DNA from: Samsonia erythrinae
Lineage (GTDB): Bacteria > Pseudomonadota > Gammaproteobacteria > Enterobacterales > Enterobacteriaceae
DNA: 64,000 nt
Direction of reading: 5' to 3'
Assembly (NCBI RefSeq): GCF_004342665.1
Contig: NZ_SMBY01000001.1
Coordinates: 248,001-312,000, forward strand
Shown here: positions 10,911 through 21,483 of the stretch, piece after piece
Numbering within the stretch: the stretch's first letter is position 1
Layout of the letters: every line of letters starts with the position of its first letter
The notes under the pieces: generated by a model
Databases searched by the model: none
What the model was told of the DNA's origin: nothing
The model's input: the letters and a program-made list of their open reading frames with translations, nothing else
Translations under genes and position numbers: made by a program

Positions 10911-11330
10911 GTGAAACCTGCTGCTCGTCGCCGCGCTCGTGAATGTGCGGTTCAAGCGCTTTATTCTTGGCAGTTATCTAAAAATGATATTGCCGATGTT
11001 GAACTACAATTCCTGAGCGAGCAGGATGTTAAAGATGTCGACATTACCTATTTCCGTGAATTGCTGGCGGGCGTTGCCACTCAGGCTGAAAAGCTGGACC
11101 AATTGATGGCGCCGTTCTTGTCCCGTCAGCTTGAGGAACTGGGACAGGTTGAAAGAGCGATTCTGCGTTTGGCGATGTTTGAACTAAGCAAGCGTGAAGA
11201 CGTTCCTTACAAAGTGGCGATAAACGAAGCTATCGAACTGGCGAAAGTCTTTGGCGCGGAAGATAGCCATAAGTTTGTGAATGGCGTGCTGGATAAAGCC
11301 GCTCCTAGCGTGCGAAAAGGCAAGAAGTAA
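10911..11330 (+). CDS. nusB: Transcription antitermination factor NusB
   Basis: This is a 139-residue all-helical RNA-binding protein that joins NusE (S10) on boxA RNA in rRNA antitermination complexes. It starts at GTG ([20 protein letters not shown]), the conserved Arg-rich N-terminus, after AAGGGGAATT. It lies 24 bases after ribE and is probably cotranscribed. A hairpin follows it. Confidence 0.96.
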   Translation: MKPAARRRARECAVQALYSWQLSKNDIADVELQFLSEQDVKDVDITYFRELLAGVATQAEKLDQLMAPFLSRQLEELGQVERAILRLAMFELSKREDVPYKVAINEAIELAKVFGAEDSHKFVNGVLDKAAPSVRKGKK

Positions 11331-11340
11331 ATGAATTGAA

Positions 11341-11372
11341 TCAGGGCCGGTTATCCGGCCCTGATCGCTTTT
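11341..11372 (+). terminator. Hairpin between nusB and thiL
   Basis: A strong inverted repeat (TCAGGGCCGG, four-base loop, CCGGCCCTGA) is followed by TCGCTTTTAA. It lies 10 bases after the nusB stop and 25 before thiL, so it is likely a partial terminator within the cluster. Confidence 0.6.
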
Positions 11373-11396
11373 AATGATAGTCTGGCTGGAAAGGTT

Positions 11397-12377
11397 ATGG
11401 TTGAGGGTGAGTTTGACCTTATTGCCCGCTATTTTAATCGGGTTCGAAGTTCGCGTCGCGATGTTGAATTAGGCATTGGGGACGACTGTGCGTTACTGAC
11501 GGTTGCGGATAAACAGGTGCTGGCAGTCAGTGCCGATACGCTGGTCTCTGGCGTGCATTTTTTGCCGGATATCGATCCTGCGGATTTAGGCTACAAATCT
11601 CTGGCGGTCAATCTAAGCGATCTGGCCGCGATGGGGGCCGATCCAGCCTGGCTCTCTCTGGCTATGACCTTGCCGGACAACAATAGCCAGTGGTTGTCCG
11701 CGTACAGCGACAGCTTGTTTGAATTACTCGATTACTATGGAATGCAGCTGGTGGGGGGGGATACCACGCGTGGTCCGCTGAGCCTGACGCTGACTATCCA
11801 CGGGTTGGTGCCTGCTGGCCGGGCGCTGACTCGCCGCGGCGCCAGAATCGGCGACTGGGTGTACGTTACCGGATCATTGGGCGATAGCGCCGCCGGTTTG
11901 GCGATCCTCCAGAACCGGCTACATCCAGATGATGACGTCGTTCGTCAGGCATTGATTAAGCGCCACCTTCGTCCACAGCCCAGAATTTTGCAGGGGCAGG
12001 CGCTGCGCGATCTGGCCAGCTCTGCCATTGATCTTTCCGACGGTCTCATCTCTGACCTGCAACACATACTCAACGCCAGCGAGTGTGGGGCGCGCATTAA
12101 TCTGGATGCGATTCCTCAATCTCAATGGCTGCGGGACTGCACGGACAAAGAACAGGCGCTGCGCTGGGCGCTCTCCGGCGGCGAAGATTACGAACTGTGC
12201 TTTACCGTGCCGGAAATTAACCGTGGCGCGCTGGATCTTGCCTTGGGGCATCTCGGCGCAGATTATACCTGTATCGGGCAGATTGGCCCCGCTTCTGAAG
12301 GCCTGCGTTTTTTCCGGGATGATAAAGCCACTGAACTCAACTGGAAGGGATATGACCATTTTAGCGGGCAAAACTGA
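11397..12377 (+). CDS. thiL: Thiamine-monophosphate kinase
   Basis: The protein has 326 residues. ThiL phosphorylates thiamine monophosphate to the active cofactor thiamine diphosphate. It belongs to the PurM/AIR synthase fold. The ATP/Mg motifs are visible: [39 protein letters not shown], and [10 protein letters not shown] near the C-terminus. pgpA begins inside its last 26 bases, pointing to translational coupling. Confidence 0.96.
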   Translation: MVEGEFDLIARYFNRVRSSRRDVELGIGDDCALLTVADKQVLAVSADTLVSGVHFLPDIDPADLGYKSLAVNLSDLAAMGADPAWLSLAMTLPDNNSQWLSAYSDSLFELLDYYGMQLVGGDTTRGPLSLTLTIHGLVPAGRALTRRGARIGDWVYVTGSLGDSAAGLAILQNRLHPDDDVVRQALIKRHLRPQPRILQGQALRDLASSAIDLSDGLISDLQHILNASECGARINLDAIPQSQWLRDCTDKEQALRWALSGGEDYELCFTVPEINRGALDLALGHLGADYTCIGQIGPASEGLRFFRDDKATELNWKGYDHFSGQN

Positions 12378-12888
12378 TTCCGCGAACACGTCGAAAGGCT
12401 CAGAAGTGGCAAAGCGTCGCCTGCGGTTGCGTAATCCCTGGCATTTGCTGGCGAGCGGGTTTGGTAGCGGTCTGTCGCCCTGGATGCCGGGCACGGTAGG
12501 ATCGCTGGCGGCGATCCCTCTGTGGTATCTCATGTCGTTCCTGCCGCTCGAACTGTATTCTCTGTTAGTAATGTTGAGTATCTGCATCGGCGTTTATCTG
12601 TGTCATCAGACAGCAAAAGATATGGGTGTTCACGATCACGGCAGTATCGTCTGGGACGAATTTGTCGGTATGTGGATTACCCTGATGGCGATCCCGGTGG
12701 ATGACTGGCAATGGGTGGCTGCGGGATTTGTCGTCTTTCGCTGTCTGGATATCTGGAAGCCTTGGCCGATTCGCTGGTTCGATCGCAACGTGCATGGAGG
12801 CATGGGCATCATGATCGATGATATCGTCGCGGGGGTGATTTCGGCGGGGATTATCTATTTTATCGGCCATCACTGGCCGATGTTCTGA
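12352..12888 (+). CDS. pgpA: Phosphatidylglycerophosphatase A
   Basis: The protein has 178 residues from the ATG at 12352 ([15 protein letters not shown]), overlapping thiL by 26 bases; the same overlap and MTIL start occur in E. coli. PgpA dephosphorylates phosphatidylglycerol phosphate at the inner membrane. The conserved core [19 protein letters not shown], the metal-binding [14 protein letters not shown] and the [16 protein letters not shown] block are intact, with four hydrophobic segments. E. coli yajO, normally next, is absent; dxs follows convergently. Confidence 0.95.
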   Translation: MTILAGKTDSANTSKGSEVAKRRLRLRNPWHLLASGFGSGLSPWMPGTVGSLAAIPLWYLMSFLPLELYSLLVMLSICIGVYLCHQTAKDMGVHDHGSIVWDEFVGMWITLMAIPVDDWQWVAAGFVVFRCLDIWKPWPIRWFDRNVHGGMGIMIDDIVAGVISAGIIYFIGHHWPMF

Positions 12889-12901
12889 CTTTCAGTATGT
12901 G

Positions 12902-12923
12902 TAGCCGGGCATCGCACCGGCTA
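12902..12923. terminator. Hairpin between convergent pgpA and dxs
   Basis: A 7-bp GC-rich stem TAGCCGG/CCGGCTA has an 8-base loop and sits in the 46-base gap between convergent stop codons. There is no strong T run on either strand. Confidence 0.45.
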
Positions 12924-12934
12924 TCGCTACGCGT

Positions 12935-14800
12935 TTATTCCATCCACTCTACGATCCTGCGCTCAATACCTGCGGCATCCAGCCCCAGATCGGCGCGAAT
13001 TTCCTCCTGCGAGCCTTGCGGAATGAAGATGTCCGGGAGTCCGAGGTTCAATACCGAAACGGCGAAGCGTTTCGCGAGCAGGAATTCATTTACACCGCTG
13101 CCTGCACCTCCCATGATGGCGTTTTCTTCCAGCGTCACCAGCGTGTCATGGGACTGAGCCAACTCTTCCAGCAGTGTTTCGTCCAGCGGTTTTACAAAAC
13201 GCATATCGACGAGCGTCGCGTTCAACTTTTCTGCCGTAATTTTCGCTTCCGCCAGTAGCGTACCGAAGTTCAGAATGGCGATTTTCTCGCCCTGACGACA
13301 GACCACGCCTTTACCTATAGGGAGTTCTTCGAGCGCGCCCAGCTCTGTTCCTGTGCCAGCGCCGCGCGGATAACGTACCGCAGCCGGGCCTTTCTGATAG
13401 TGATATCCGGTGTGCAGCATCAGGCGGCACTCATTCTCATCGCTGGGCGTCATGATCACCATGTTTGGGATGCAGCGCAAAAAAGAGAGATCGAACGCGC
13501 CCTGGTGAGTTTGCCCGTCTGCGCCGACGATACCGCCCCGGTCAATCGCGAACAGAACCGGTAAATTCTGAATCGCCACGTCGTGAATAACCTGATCATA
13601 GGCGCGTTGCAGAAACGTGGAATAAATAGCCACGACGGGATGATAACCACCGACAGCCAGACCGGCGGCAAACGTTACCGCGTGCTGTTCGGCAATCGCT
13701 ACGTCGAAATATTGCTGTGGATAGTCGCGAGAGAACTGCACCATGCCGGAACCTTCACGCATCGCGGGCGTAATGGCCATCAGTTTGCTGTCTTTAGCAG
13801 CGGTTTCCTGAAGCCATTGCCCGAAGATCCTGGAGTAAGTCGGCAATGCGCCGTCTTTACTTTTCGGCAGCGTGCCGCTGGCCGGATCGAATTTTGGTAC
13901 GGCGTGCCAACTGATCGGATCCTGCTCGGCTGGCGCGTAGCCTTTGCCTTTTTTCGTCATGATATGCAGGAGCTGTGGGCCTTTCAGGTTACGCATGTTT
14001 TTCAGCGTATGGACCAACGCCTGAACGTCATGACCGTCAACCGGGCCGATATAGTTGAAACCCAGTTCTTCAAAGAGCGTCCCCGGCACGACCATGCCTT
14101 TAAGGTGTTCTTCGGTGCGTTTTACCAATTCTTTGATTGGAGGCAGACCGGATAATACTTTTTTACCGCCTTCACGCAGGCTGGCGTAAAGTTTGCCGGA
14201 CAAGAGCTGTGCTAAATGGTTATTCAATGCCCCGACGTTTTCCGAAATCGACATTTCATTGTCGTTCAGCACAACCAGAAAATCGGATTTGATGTCGCCC
14301 GCGTGGTTCATCGCTTCAAAAGCCATACCTGCGGTAATCGCACCGTCGCCGATGACGCAAACGGTACGGCGGCCTTTACCTTCCCGTTCGGCGGCAACGG
14401 CCATACCCAGACTGGCGCTGATAGACGTGGATGAATGCCCGACGCTTAACACGTCGTATTCACTCTCATCTCGCCATGGAAATGGATGCAAACCGCCTTT
14501 TTGACGGATCGTGGAAATACGATCGCGACGGCCCGTCAGGATCTTGTGCGGGTAGGCCTGATGACCGACGTCCCAGACCAGATGATCGAAAGGCGTGTTA
14601 TAGACGTAATGCAGTGCGACTGTCAGCTCAACCGTCCCTAATCCTGAGGCAAAATGGCCGCTTGAACGGCTGACGCTGTCCAACAGATATTGGCGTAATT
14701 CATCGCACAGCTTCGGCAGGCTCTCTTTCGGCAGCAGTCGAAGCTCATCCGGTGTTTCCACTAACGCTAGTGTCGGGTACTTTACGGTATCAAAACTCAT
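12935..14800 (-). CDS. dxs: 1-deoxy-D-xylulose-5-phosphate synthase
   Basis: The protein has 621 residues. Dxs is a thiamine-diphosphate enzyme that condenses pyruvate and glyceraldehyde 3-phosphate, the first step of the MEP isoprenoid pathway. The ThDP motif [18 protein letters not shown], the glycine-rich GHSSTSISA and the transketolase central domain ([15 protein letters not shown]) are present. It is cotranscribed with ispA (18 bases upstream) and xseB. It also supplies precursor for thiamine, linking loosely to nearby thiL and thiI. Confidence 0.97.
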   Translation of the reverse strand: MSFDTVKYPTLALVETPDELRLLPKESLPKLCDELRQYLLDSVSRSSGHFASGLGTVELTVALHYVYNTPFDHLVWDVGHQAYPHKILTGRRDRISTIRQKGGLHPFPWRDESEYDVLSVGHSSTSISASLGMAVAAEREGKGRRTVCVIGDGAITAGMAFEAMNHAGDIKSDFLVVLNDNEMSISENVGALNNHLAQLLSGKLYASLREGGKKVLSGLPPIKELVKRTEEHLKGMVVPGTLFEELGFNYIGPVDGHDVQALVHTLKNMRNLKGPQLLHIMTKKGKGYAPAEQDPISWHAVPKFDPASGTLPKSKDGALPTYSRIFGQWLQETAAKDSKLMAITPAMREGSGMVQFSRDYPQQYFDVAIAEQHAVTFAAGLAVGGYHPVVAIYSTFLQRAYDQVIHDVAIQNLPVLFAIDRGGIVGADGQTHQGAFDLSFLRCIPNMVIMTPSDENECRLMLHTGYHYQKGPAAVRYPRGAGTGTELGALEELPIGKGVVCRQGEKIAILNFGTLLAEAKITAEKLNATLVDMRFVKPLDETLLEELAQSHDTLVTLEENAIMGGAGSGVNEFLLAKRFAVSVLNLGLPDIFIPQGSQEEIRADLGLDAAGIERRIVEWME

Positions 14801-14818
14801 TAGAGACTCATTAAATAA

Positions 14819-15730
14819 TTACTTATCGCGTTCAACGATGAAATTCGCCAGCGCTTGTAGTGGAGCAATATTCAGAGAGATCGAACTGGATGCGGCGAGA
14901 TCGTCCAGCGAAGCCAGTGATTCCTGATAGAGTTCCTGTGCTTTTTGTCGTGCATTGTTAAGCCCCAGTAAACCAGGGTAAGTGCTTTTGCCGAGTTGCT
15001 GGTCTGCACCCTGACGCTTGCCTGTTGTCGCGCTATCGCCGACAACATCTAAAATATCGTCTTGAACCTGAAAAGCGAGACCAATGGCGTTAGCGTAGCG
15101 ATCCAGATAAGGCAACGCGGCACGCCCCGGTTCTCCGGCCGCCAGTGCGCCGAGCCGAACGGCGGCGCGGATCAACGCGCCGGTTTTATGGCGGTGGATT
15201 TTCTCTAATGTCGTTAAATCCACCTGATGGCCTTCCGCCTCCAGATCGAAAGCCTGACCGCCGCACATTCCCGCTACGCCGCTGGCCTGAGCCAGCTCAG
15301 AGAGCATCGCCAGCCGATCGCGCTCGGCTACCTGAGGCATCGGGGCGTCGGCTAAAATGGAAAATGCCAGTGTTTGCAGCGCATCGCCCGCCAGAATGGC
15401 ATTCGCTTCGCCAAATTTAATATGACAAGTTGGTTGCCCGCGGCGCAAATCGTCGTCGTCCATGGCAGGCAGATCGTCATGAATCAGCGAGTAGGCATGA
15501 ATACATTCTACCGCGGCTGCGGGGGCATCCAGACTGTCCAGCGGCATGCCAAACAGTTCTCCGGTAGTATAAACCAGAAACGGACGCAGGCGTTTGCCTC
15601 CTAAGAGTGAGCCATACTCCATCGCATTGACCAGTGGACTACTCTGAAAGGGGAGGCTGGCGATAAAATCGCCCAGTACACGGTTGGTGCGTTGGTAATG
15701 CGCATTCAATTGCGCGCTGAAATCTGTCAT
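14819..15730 (-). CDS. ispA: (2E,6E)-farnesyl diphosphate synthase
   Basis: This 303-residue polyprenyl synthase makes farnesyl diphosphate from DMAPP and IPP. The first Asp-rich motif is [18 protein letters not shown] and the second is [24 protein letters not shown] binds IPP. It overlaps xseB by 4 bases (ATGA type), and dxs follows, so xseB-ispA-dxs form one operon. Confidence 0.97.
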   Translation of the reverse strand: MTDFSAQLNAHYQRTNRVLGDFIASLPFQSSPLVNAMEYGSLLGGKRLRPFLVYTTGELFGMPLDSLDAPAAAVECIHAYSLIHDDLPAMDDDDLRRGQPTCHIKFGEANAILAGDALQTLAFSILADAPMPQVAERDRLAMLSELAQASGVAGMCGGQAFDLEAEGHQVDLTTLEKIHRHKTGALIRAAVRLGALAAGEPGRAALPYLDRYANAIGLAFQVQDDILDVVGDSATTGKRQGADQQLGKSTYPGLLGLNNARQKAQELYQESLASLDDLAASSSISLNIAPLQALANFIVERDK

Positions 15731-15975
15731 AGCGCGTCGTTGTCCGGCGTGAACGGTGACAGCGGGGCATCGGGATCGTCGCTGAGCAGGATTTGTACAC
15801 GCTGTTCGGCCTGTTGCAATTTTTGCTGCCCCTGACGGGCGAGCTGAATGCCGTGCTCAAACTCATTTAGCGCATCGTCCAGCGGCAGTTCGCCTGATTC
15901 AAGGCGGGTAACGATTTTTTCCAGTTCGTTCAGCGAGCTCTCAAAGCTGACTGGCTGCTCGGTCTTCTTGGGCAT
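15727..15975 (-). CDS. xseB: Exodeoxyribonuclease VII small subunit
   Basis: This 82-residue helical protein ([20 protein letters not shown]) forms the coiled-coil small subunit of exonuclease VII, several copies binding one XseA. The conserved block [19 protein letters not shown] is present. The C-terminal tail [15 protein letters not shown] is less conserved. It is the first gene of xseB-ispA-dxs. Confidence 0.95.
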   Translation of the reverse strand: MPKKTEQPVSFESSLNELEKIVTRLESGELPLDDALNEFEHGIQLARQGQQKLQQAEQRVQILLSDDPDAPLSPFTPDNDAL

Positions 15976-16128
15976 AGTGGTTTCAGAATCCTGATTTTAT
16001 ACGCTGTTGGCTTAAGGCGGCAAAGCGCGGTGTTGCGTTCGGGCATCCGATGATGGTGCGACAATTATACGGTTAAAGCGCACAGTATAGCCTCATATAA
16101 TGATATACTCCGCGCCCTGGATGCTATT

Positions 16129-16161
16129 GGTAAAATCATCACTGTCCGCGCTGGTTTTACC
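16129..16161 (+). repeat. Inverted repeat in the thiI leader
   Basis: GGTAAAA and TTTTACC are 19 bases apart, starting 100 bases upstream of thiI in the 253-base gap shared with divergent xseB. A TATACT-like box (about 16103) lies just upstream. It may form in the thiI 5' leader. Confidence 0.35.
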
Positions 16162-16228
16162 GATAACGTGATTTTAGCGCTCAGGGTAAATTTATTTACG
16201 CCTTTCTGACCAAGTAACGACAGCCACC

Positions 16229-17677
16229 ATGAAGTTTATCATTAAATTGTTCCCGGAAATCACCATCAAGAGCCAATCTGTGCGGTTGCGCTTTATTAAG
16301 ATTCTGACCGGTAACATTCGCAACGTACTCAAACACTATGATGAAACGCTGGCGGTTGTCCGTCATTGGGATCATATCGAAGTTCGAGCCAAAGACGAAA
16401 GTCAGCGTGGTGCGATTCGTGATGCACTGACGAGAATTCCCGGTATCCACCATATTCTGGACGTTGAAGATCGCCCGTATACCGATATGCACGACATTTT
16501 CGAGCAGACACTGGCGCTGTATCGCGAACAGCTGGAAGGCAAAACCTTTTGCGTGCGGGTAAAACGCCGCGGTAAGCATGAATTCAGCTCGCAGGATGTT
16601 GAGCGTTATGTCGGCGGCGGTTTGAACCAGCATATTGAGAGCGCGCGCGTGAATCTCACCACGCCGCAGATGACGGTGCATCTGGAAATCGAGCAGGATC
16701 GGTTGCTGTTGATTAAAGCGCGCGTTGAGGGCATCGGCGGTTACCCGATTGGTTCGCAGGAAGATGTGTTATCACTGATTTCAGGTGGGTTCGATTCTGG
16801 CGTATCCAGCTATATGCTGATGCGTCGCGGGTGTCGCGTGCATTACTGTTTCTTTAATCTGGGCGGCGCGGCGCATGAGATTGGCGTGAAGCAGGTCGCA
16901 CACTATCTTTGGAACCGTTTCGGCAGCTCGCACCGGGTGCGTTTTGTCGCTATTGATTTCGAGCCGGTGGTGGGTGAAATCCTGGAAAAAATCGATGATG
17001 GTCAGATGGGGGTTGTGCTAAAGCGTATGATGGTGCGTGCGGCCTCCAAAGTCGCTGAGCGTTATGGTGTTCAGGCATTGGTGACCGGCGAAGCGTTAGG
17101 GCAGGTGTCCAGCCAGACCCTGACTAACCTGCGCCTGATCGATAATGCGTCCGATACGCTCATTTTGCGTCCGCTGATTTCTCATGATAAAGAGCATATC
17201 ATCAGGCAGGCGCGTGAGATTGGTACGGAAGATTTCGCCAAGACGATGCCGGAGTACTGTGGGGTGATCTCCAAAAGCCCTACCGTGAAGGCGGTGAAAG
17301 CAAAGATTGAAGCTGAAGAAGCGCATTTTGATTTCGCTATTCTGGATCGCGTGGTGAGCGAAGCCCGTAATATCGACATCCGTGAGATTGCAGAACAGAC
17401 GAAGCAAGAGGTGGTTGAAGTCGAGACGGTAGTGGCGTTTGCGCCCACCGATGTGCTGCTGGATATTCGTGCGCCAGATGAGCAAGAAGATAAGCCGCTT
17501 AAGCTGGAACAGGTGGAAATTAAAGCCTTACCGTTCTACAAGTTGGGTACGCAGTTTGGCGATCTGGATCAGAGCAAAACCTACCTGCTTTACTGTGAAC
17601 GCGGTGTGATGAGCCGTTTACAGGCGCTCTATCTGCGCGAACAGGGATTCAGCAATGTGAAGGTATATCGGCCTTAA
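16229..17677 (+). CDS. thiI: tRNA 4-thiouridine synthase / sulfurtransferase ThiI
   Basis: The protein has 482 residues. ThiI makes 4-thiouridine-8 in tRNA and supplies sulfur for the thiamine thiazole. Domains in order are an N-terminal ferredoxin-like and THUMP RNA-binding region (about 1-165), a PP-loop ATPase ([10 protein letters not shown], about residues 184-193) and a C-terminal rhodanese domain with the active cysteine at Cys456 ([10 protein letters not shown]). A second conserved cysteine is in [11 protein letters not shown]. All three are intact, so it is the long, gamma-proteobacterial form active in both pathways. Confidence 0.97.
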   Translation: MKFIIKLFPEITIKSQSVRLRFIKILTGNIRNVLKHYDETLAVVRHWDHIEVRAKDESQRGAIRDALTRIPGIHHILDVEDRPYTDMHDIFEQTLALYREQLEGKTFCVRVKRRGKHEFSSQDVERYVGGGLNQHIESARVNLTTPQMTVHLEIEQDRLLLIKARVEGIGGYPIGSQEDVLSLISGGFDSGVSSYMLMRRGCRVHYCFFNLGGAAHEIGVKQVAHYLWNRFGSSHRVRFVAIDFEPVVGEILEKIDDGQMGVVLKRMMVRAASKVAERYGVQALVTGEALGQVSSQTLTNLRLIDNASDTLILRPLISHDKEHIIRQAREIGTEDFAKTMPEYCGVISKSPTVKAVKAKIEAEEAHFDFAILDRVVSEARNIDIREIAEQTKQEVVEVETVVAFAPTDVLLDIRAPDEQEDKPLKLEQVEIKALPFYKLGTQFGDLDQSKTYLLYCERGVMSRLQALYLREQGFSNVKVYRP

Positions 17678-17682
17678 CAACT

Positions 17683-17704
17683 AAAGGCGCGTATGCGCCT
17701 TTTT
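17683..17704. terminator. Bidirectional terminator between thiI and yajL
   Basis: The stem AAAGGCGC/GCGCCTTT has TTTTT on the plus side and an A run on the other, placed between convergent thiI and yajL stop codons. Confidence 0.8.
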
Positions 17705-17712
17705 CCGCAAGG

Positions 17713-18303
17713 TTAGTCACGATAGTTATAAATGCCCGGCGGCAGGATAAGCTGGGCTGCGACTTCGGCCGCTTTTTCTTTACCCATCAGTAATTCAATA
17801 ATCTTTAACGCAAAATCCATGCTGGTTCCGGGACCTTGCGTGGTTAACAGATTCACGCGTGGGTCGTAGACGACGCGTTTCTCCATCCATTTCTCTGGCG
17901 CAATGCTCTCTTTGAAAGTTGGATACCCTGTCATGTTTCCTACCGGAAAAAGTTGATGATATTCAAGCACCAGTGCCGGTGTCGCGCACATCGCGGCGAC
18001 AATTTTCCCTTCCTGATGCGCTTGCCGGATGCACTCCACCAGTATCGGGCTATCGCGGAAACATTCCGCCCCTTGTCGTCCTCCGGGCAACACCAGCACA
18101 TCAAAAGGTCGATCGGCGACGGTGGCCAACGGCGCATCGGCCAGAAGCCTGACGCCGCGTGAGCAGACGATTTCGAGGTTGCCGTCGCTGGCGACACTGG
18201 CGAGCGTCACCTTAATCCCGGCCCGGACGAGCAGGTCGATGGTGGTGACGGCTTCGGTCTCTTCACTACCAGGGGCCAGACACACCAGTGCCAATGCGGT
18301 CAT
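17713..18303 (-). CDS. yajL: DJ-1/PfpI family protein-glycation repair enzyme YajL
   Basis: The protein has 196 residues from the ATG at 18303 ([20 protein letters not shown]). The frame is open 14 codons further upstream, but family alignment supports this start. YajL is the closest bacterial relative of human DJ-1, described as a chaperone and covalent-modification repair enzyme for oxidised or glyoxal-modified proteins. The nucleophile elbow AAMCATPAL carries the reactive Cys, and the acidic Glu in PGSEETE is present. It overlaps the 3' end of panE by 38 bases, so it is translated from a panE-yajL message. Confidence 0.94.
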   Translation of the reverse strand: MTALALVCLAPGSEETEAVTTIDLLVRAGIKVTLASVASDGNLEIVCSRGVRLLADAPLATVADRPFDVLVLPGGRQGAECFRDSPILVECIRQAHQEGKIVAAMCATPALVLEYHQLFPVGNMTGYPTFKESIAPEKWMEKRVVYDPRVNLLTTQGPGTSMDFALKIIELLMGKEKAAEVAAQLILPPGIYNYRD

Positions 18304-19174
18304 AATCCTTTTCCTTTTGCTTAATATAGTCAAACAGACGGGCATTTTCCGGCAGCGTCAGGCCATGGAGGCGCGCACGGCGCAGTAAATACCCGGTAAT
18401 GTAGTCGATTTCGGTATGGCGCTGAGCGATGACATCCTGCAACATGGATGAGGTGTTGGCGGCCGTATTCTGAATAATCTGGTTAACGTAGCTCAGCAGG
18501 CTGTCCCGTGACGTATGGAAGCCTTCCCGTTCCATGACTTCAGCCACTTCCCGACAAAGTCGCATAATCTTCTCCGGGTACAGGGCAAGCTCGCCGTTTG
18601 TGCAGCGATATTTCACCGTGAGTGGATTGATGATGCAGTTAGCGGCCAGTTTCAGCCAACAGACCGCGCTGATATTGGTATGCCAGGCAACGTCAGGCAA
18701 GGCCTGATGTAACCCCTCGGCCAGATGGCTTTGGCTGTCATCTCCGTTAAACGTGCCGATATGCGTTGTGCCAGCGGCCACATGCACGACATTCATGGCG
18801 TCACGCCGCGCGGCATGTGTGGTAATACCATGAATCAGCGGCTGTTTCAGCGTCGGCAGTTCTTCCCGTATTCCCATTCCGTTATGTAACAACAAAATTG
18901 CGCAGTGAGGATTCAACTGTGGCAGCAGCGTGGTAACGGCATTGGAAACCTGCCAGGCTTTTAGTGTGACCAGCAGCAATTCACTCTGGGCAAGGTGGTC
19001 AGGATCGTTTGTCGTCAGGTTGAGATGACAGTGTTGGCCGTCCAGCATGGTGACATTAACCGAACAATACGGTTGGGGAATGCGTAGCCATCCCTGTACA
19101 TCATGCCCTTGCTGATGTAACGCCGCGAGCCATAGTTGACCCAGTGCGCCACAGCCAAGAACGGTGATCTTCAT
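18266..19174 (-). CDS. panE: 2-dehydropantoate 2-reductase
   Basis: The protein has 302 residues from the ATG at 19174 ([20 protein letters not shown]). PanE reduces ketopantoate to pantoate with NADPH in coenzyme A synthesis. The Rossmann motif GCGALG, the catalytic Lys in [15 protein letters not shown] and the SSMLQD motif are present. The C-terminus ([12 protein letters not shown]) matches E. coli. The longer upstream frame is not conserved. It overlaps yajL by 38 bases and is divergent from yajQ. Confidence 0.95.
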   Translation of the reverse strand: MKITVLGCGALGQLWLAALHQQGHDVQGWLRIPQPYCSVNVTMLDGQHCHLNLTTNDPDHLAQSELLLVTLKAWQVSNAVTTLLPQLNPHCAILLLHNGMGIREELPTLKQPLIHGITTHAARRDAMNVVHVAAGTTHIGTFNGDDSQSHLAEGLHQALPDVAWHTNISAVCWLKLAANCIINPLTVKYRCTNGELALYPEKIMRLCREVAEVMEREGFHTSRDSLLSYVNQIIQNTAANTSSMLQDVIAQRHTEIDYITGYLLRRARLHGLTLPENARLFDYIKQKEKDYDRIGTGVSGPW

Positions 19175-19349
19175 GTGCGTCTCCCTTGTTGATGCCTGTC
19201 TTGTTGTCCCCGTGCAGAGGCTGTTATCCATGGCGCGATCTTGCGTGTTGGGGTCGCACGGTGGAAACGTTGGCATCGTGTCTGGTAACTTGCTTATCGC
19301 ACGAGAGTGGTTATCATGCTCGCCAGACAAATTGTCAGGAGAGGGAATT

Positions 19350-19841
19350 ATGCCATCTTTCGATATTGTTTCGGAAATTGATATGCAGGAAGTCCGTAAT
19401 GCGGTGGATAACGCCACGCGTGAACTGAGCACCCGCTGGGATTTTCGCAATGTACCGGCCAGCTTTGAACTGAATGAGAAATCGCAAAGTGTTAAAGTCA
19501 CCAGCGAGTCTGATTTTCAGGTGCAGCAATTGATTGATATCCTGCGTGAAAAGCTGCTCAAGCGCGGGATTGAAGGCGGTGCGTTAGAGGTCCCGGAAGA
19601 AATAGAACACAGCGGTAAGACGTATAGCGTAGAGGCGAAACTAAAGCAGGGAATTGAAACCTCGCTAGCGAAGAAAATCGTCAAACTGATTAAAGACAGT
19701 AAACTGAAAGTGCAAGCGCAGATTCAGGGCGAACAGGTTCGCGTCACCGGGAAATCACGCGATGATTTACAAGGCGTGATGGCGCTGATCCGGGGCGGCA
19801 ATCTGGGACAACCGTTCCAGTTTACTAACTTCCGTGATTGA
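19350..19841 (+). CDS. yajQ: YajQ family nucleotide-binding protein
   Basis: The protein has 163 residues from the ATG at 19350 ([20 protein letters not shown]), preceded by GGAGAGGGAAT. YajQ has two ferredoxin-like domains. Relatives bind cyclic di-GMP (XC_3703-type effectors) or nucleic acid, but the role in enterobacteria is not settled. The conserved blocks [18 protein letters not shown] and [29 protein letters not shown] are present. It is transcribed alone. Confidence 0.94.
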   Translation: MPSFDIVSEIDMQEVRNAVDNATRELSTRWDFRNVPASFELNEKSQSVKVTSESDFQVQQLIDILREKLLKRGIEGGALEVPEEIEHSGKTYSVEAKLKQGIETSLAKKIVKLIKDSKLKVQAQIQGEQVRVTGKSRDDLQGVMALIRGGNLGQPFQFTNFRD

Positions 19842-19864
19842 TTGGCGCGCGCCTCCGATTAACG

Positions 19865-19890
19865 CTCAGGCCAGCGAATACTGGCCTGAG
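19865..19890. terminator. Hairpin between convergent yajQ and yajR
   Basis: CTCAGGCCAG, six-base loop, CTGGCCTGAG: a 10-bp perfect stem 24 bases after the yajQ stop. It has no T run, so termination may be weak or only structural. Confidence 0.5.
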
Positions 19891-19968
19891 GTCGCTGGCG
19901 CAGGCCGTGACTCCCGTTTTCATTCGATAAATCGGTTGTTATTGCCCTGAGACCCGTGGCACCGGTTG

Positions 19969-21333
19969 TTAGGCCAATCCCGCCAACTGTTCTACCTGCT
20001 GTCGGTTCGTTTTCTTGTTATCGATCTTTACATAAGCGCTGTATTCATCTGGCACGATCACGACGTCTACGACGCCCGGTTGGGTACGTATTTTATGTTC
20101 CAGATCAGTATCGCGTAGTGCAAAATCAGACAGTGCGATCCTCAGGCTACTGAGATAAGGCGGTTCCTGCATCGTAAGGCTGATTAATAGCCAAACGGCG
20201 GCAATGGCCGCACCGGCCATAAACACGACAGCGGCGCCGTAAAGCTCAAATAATCCCCCGCCGAGGCTCCCGCCAATCGCCACGCCGATAAATTGCGTCG
20301 TGGAGTAAACGCCCATGGCGGTACCTTTGTATCCCGCCGGCGATTCTTTGCTAATCAGCGACGGTAACAGCGCTTCCATCACGTTGAAAGCTAAAAAGAA
20401 AAACTGTACGCCGAGGATAATCTGCCAGAGATGACCGCCTGCTGACCACAAGATCACCTCTGCGGCAATCAATACCGTGATGCAGCCGATGAAGACCCGT
20501 TTCATCCGCCGTTTCACTTCAGCATAAATAATGAAGGGAACGACGCCGGCAAAGGAGATCAACATGGTGACCAGATAGACTTTCCAATGCTCCTGCGGCG
20601 CTAATCCGGCGGATTCCATGACACGGGGCAGGGCGACGAAGCTCGACATCAGTAAGATATGCAGGCACATGATACCGATATTCAGCTTCAGCAGGCGGCT
20701 ATTGCCGAGCACTTTGCGAAAACTGCCGCGCACCATCGCGGATTCCCGGTTCAGGATATGCACCGGAGCGGCGGGGATCAGGAACAGCGTGATCGCAATA
20801 CCGGTGAGGGACAAAACGGTAATGCCCCAGAAGAGCGCCTGTAATCCGAAAGCATGGGTAACGATAGGGCCAATGACCATGGCGATAGCGAAAGTGATGC
20901 CGAAACTAACGCCAATAAATGCCATCGCCTTGGTGCGATTTTGCTCGCGGGTCAGGTCGGAAAGCAGCGCCATGACGGCGGCGGATATGGCGCCGGCCCC
21001 CTGCAATGCCCGGCCGAGAATAATGCCCCAGATGGTATCGCTCAATGCCGCGATAATGCTACCGAGCGCAAAAATCAGCAATCCTCCAACGATGAGCGGT
21101 TTCCTGCCAACGCGATCGGAAATTAGTCCGAAGGGAATTTGAAAGATTGCCTGCATCAGGCCGTAAATGCCGATCGCGATACCGATCAGCGTTTCACTTG
21201 CGCCTTGTAAGGCCATGCCATAGGTCGTCAGAACGGGCAGCACCATAAACATGCCAAGCATACGCAGTGAAAAAACGGTCCCCAGCCCCCATGTGGCGCG
21301 TAACTCGCCCGGGGTCATTTTGTTATCGTTCAT
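19969..21333 (-). CDS. yajR: MFS transporter YajR with C-terminal YAM domain
   Basis: This 454-residue, 12-helix major facilitator protein has motif A (GLISDRVGRKPLIVGG) between helices 2 and 3. After helix 12 it carries a soluble ferredoxin-like YAM domain (about 385-454; RTQPGVVDVVIVPDEYSAYVKID is inside it), which is diagnostic of YajR. The E. coli protein's structure is known but its natural substrate is not. It lies between yajQ and the cyo operon as in E. coli; an upstream gap of about 150 bases holds the cyoE terminator and its promoter. Confidence 0.94.
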   Translation of the reverse strand: MNDNKMTPGELRATWGLGTVFSLRMLGMFMVLPVLTTYGMALQGASETLIGIAIGIYGLMQAIFQIPFGLISDRVGRKPLIVGGLLIFALGSIIAALSDTIWGIILGRALQGAGAISAAVMALLSDLTREQNRTKAMAFIGVSFGITFAIAMVIGPIVTHAFGLQALFWGITVLSLTGIAITLFLIPAAPVHILNRESAMVRGSFRKVLGNSRLLKLNIGIMCLHILLMSSFVALPRVMESAGLAPQEHWKVYLVTMLISFAGVVPFIIYAEVKRRMKRVFIGCITVLIAAEVILWSAGGHLWQIILGVQFFFLAFNVMEALLPSLISKESPAGYKGTAMGVYSTTQFIGVAIGGSLGGGLFELYGAAVVFMAGAAIAAVWLLISLTMQEPPYLSSLRIALSDFALRDTDLEHKIRTQPGVVDVVIVPDEYSAYVKIDNKKTNRQQVEQLAGLA

Positions 21334-21431
21334 TCGTACCTCTGAAAATAAATTGACGCTATTTTAGAGCGTTCTTTTGCAGTCCGTAAACGACAGGTTT
21401 GTTACGTTGTGGCGCAGGGGGAGGAAAGGAT

Positions 21432-21462
21432 AAAAAAAACAGGTGGACAAGCCACCTGTTTT
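21432..21462 (-). terminator. Rho-independent terminator of the cyoABCDE operon
   Basis: On the minus strand AAAACAGGTGG, five-base loop, CCACCTGTTTT is followed by a run of T, starting 22 bases after the cyoE stop. Confidence 0.88.
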
Positions 21463-21483
21463 CGCAAAGGGCAGTGCTTGCGA

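Noticed and set aside
19175-19501. 109-codon upstream extension of panE
   Set aside because: It runs antisense through the yajQ promoter and start; PanE begins [12 protein letters not shown] at 19174.
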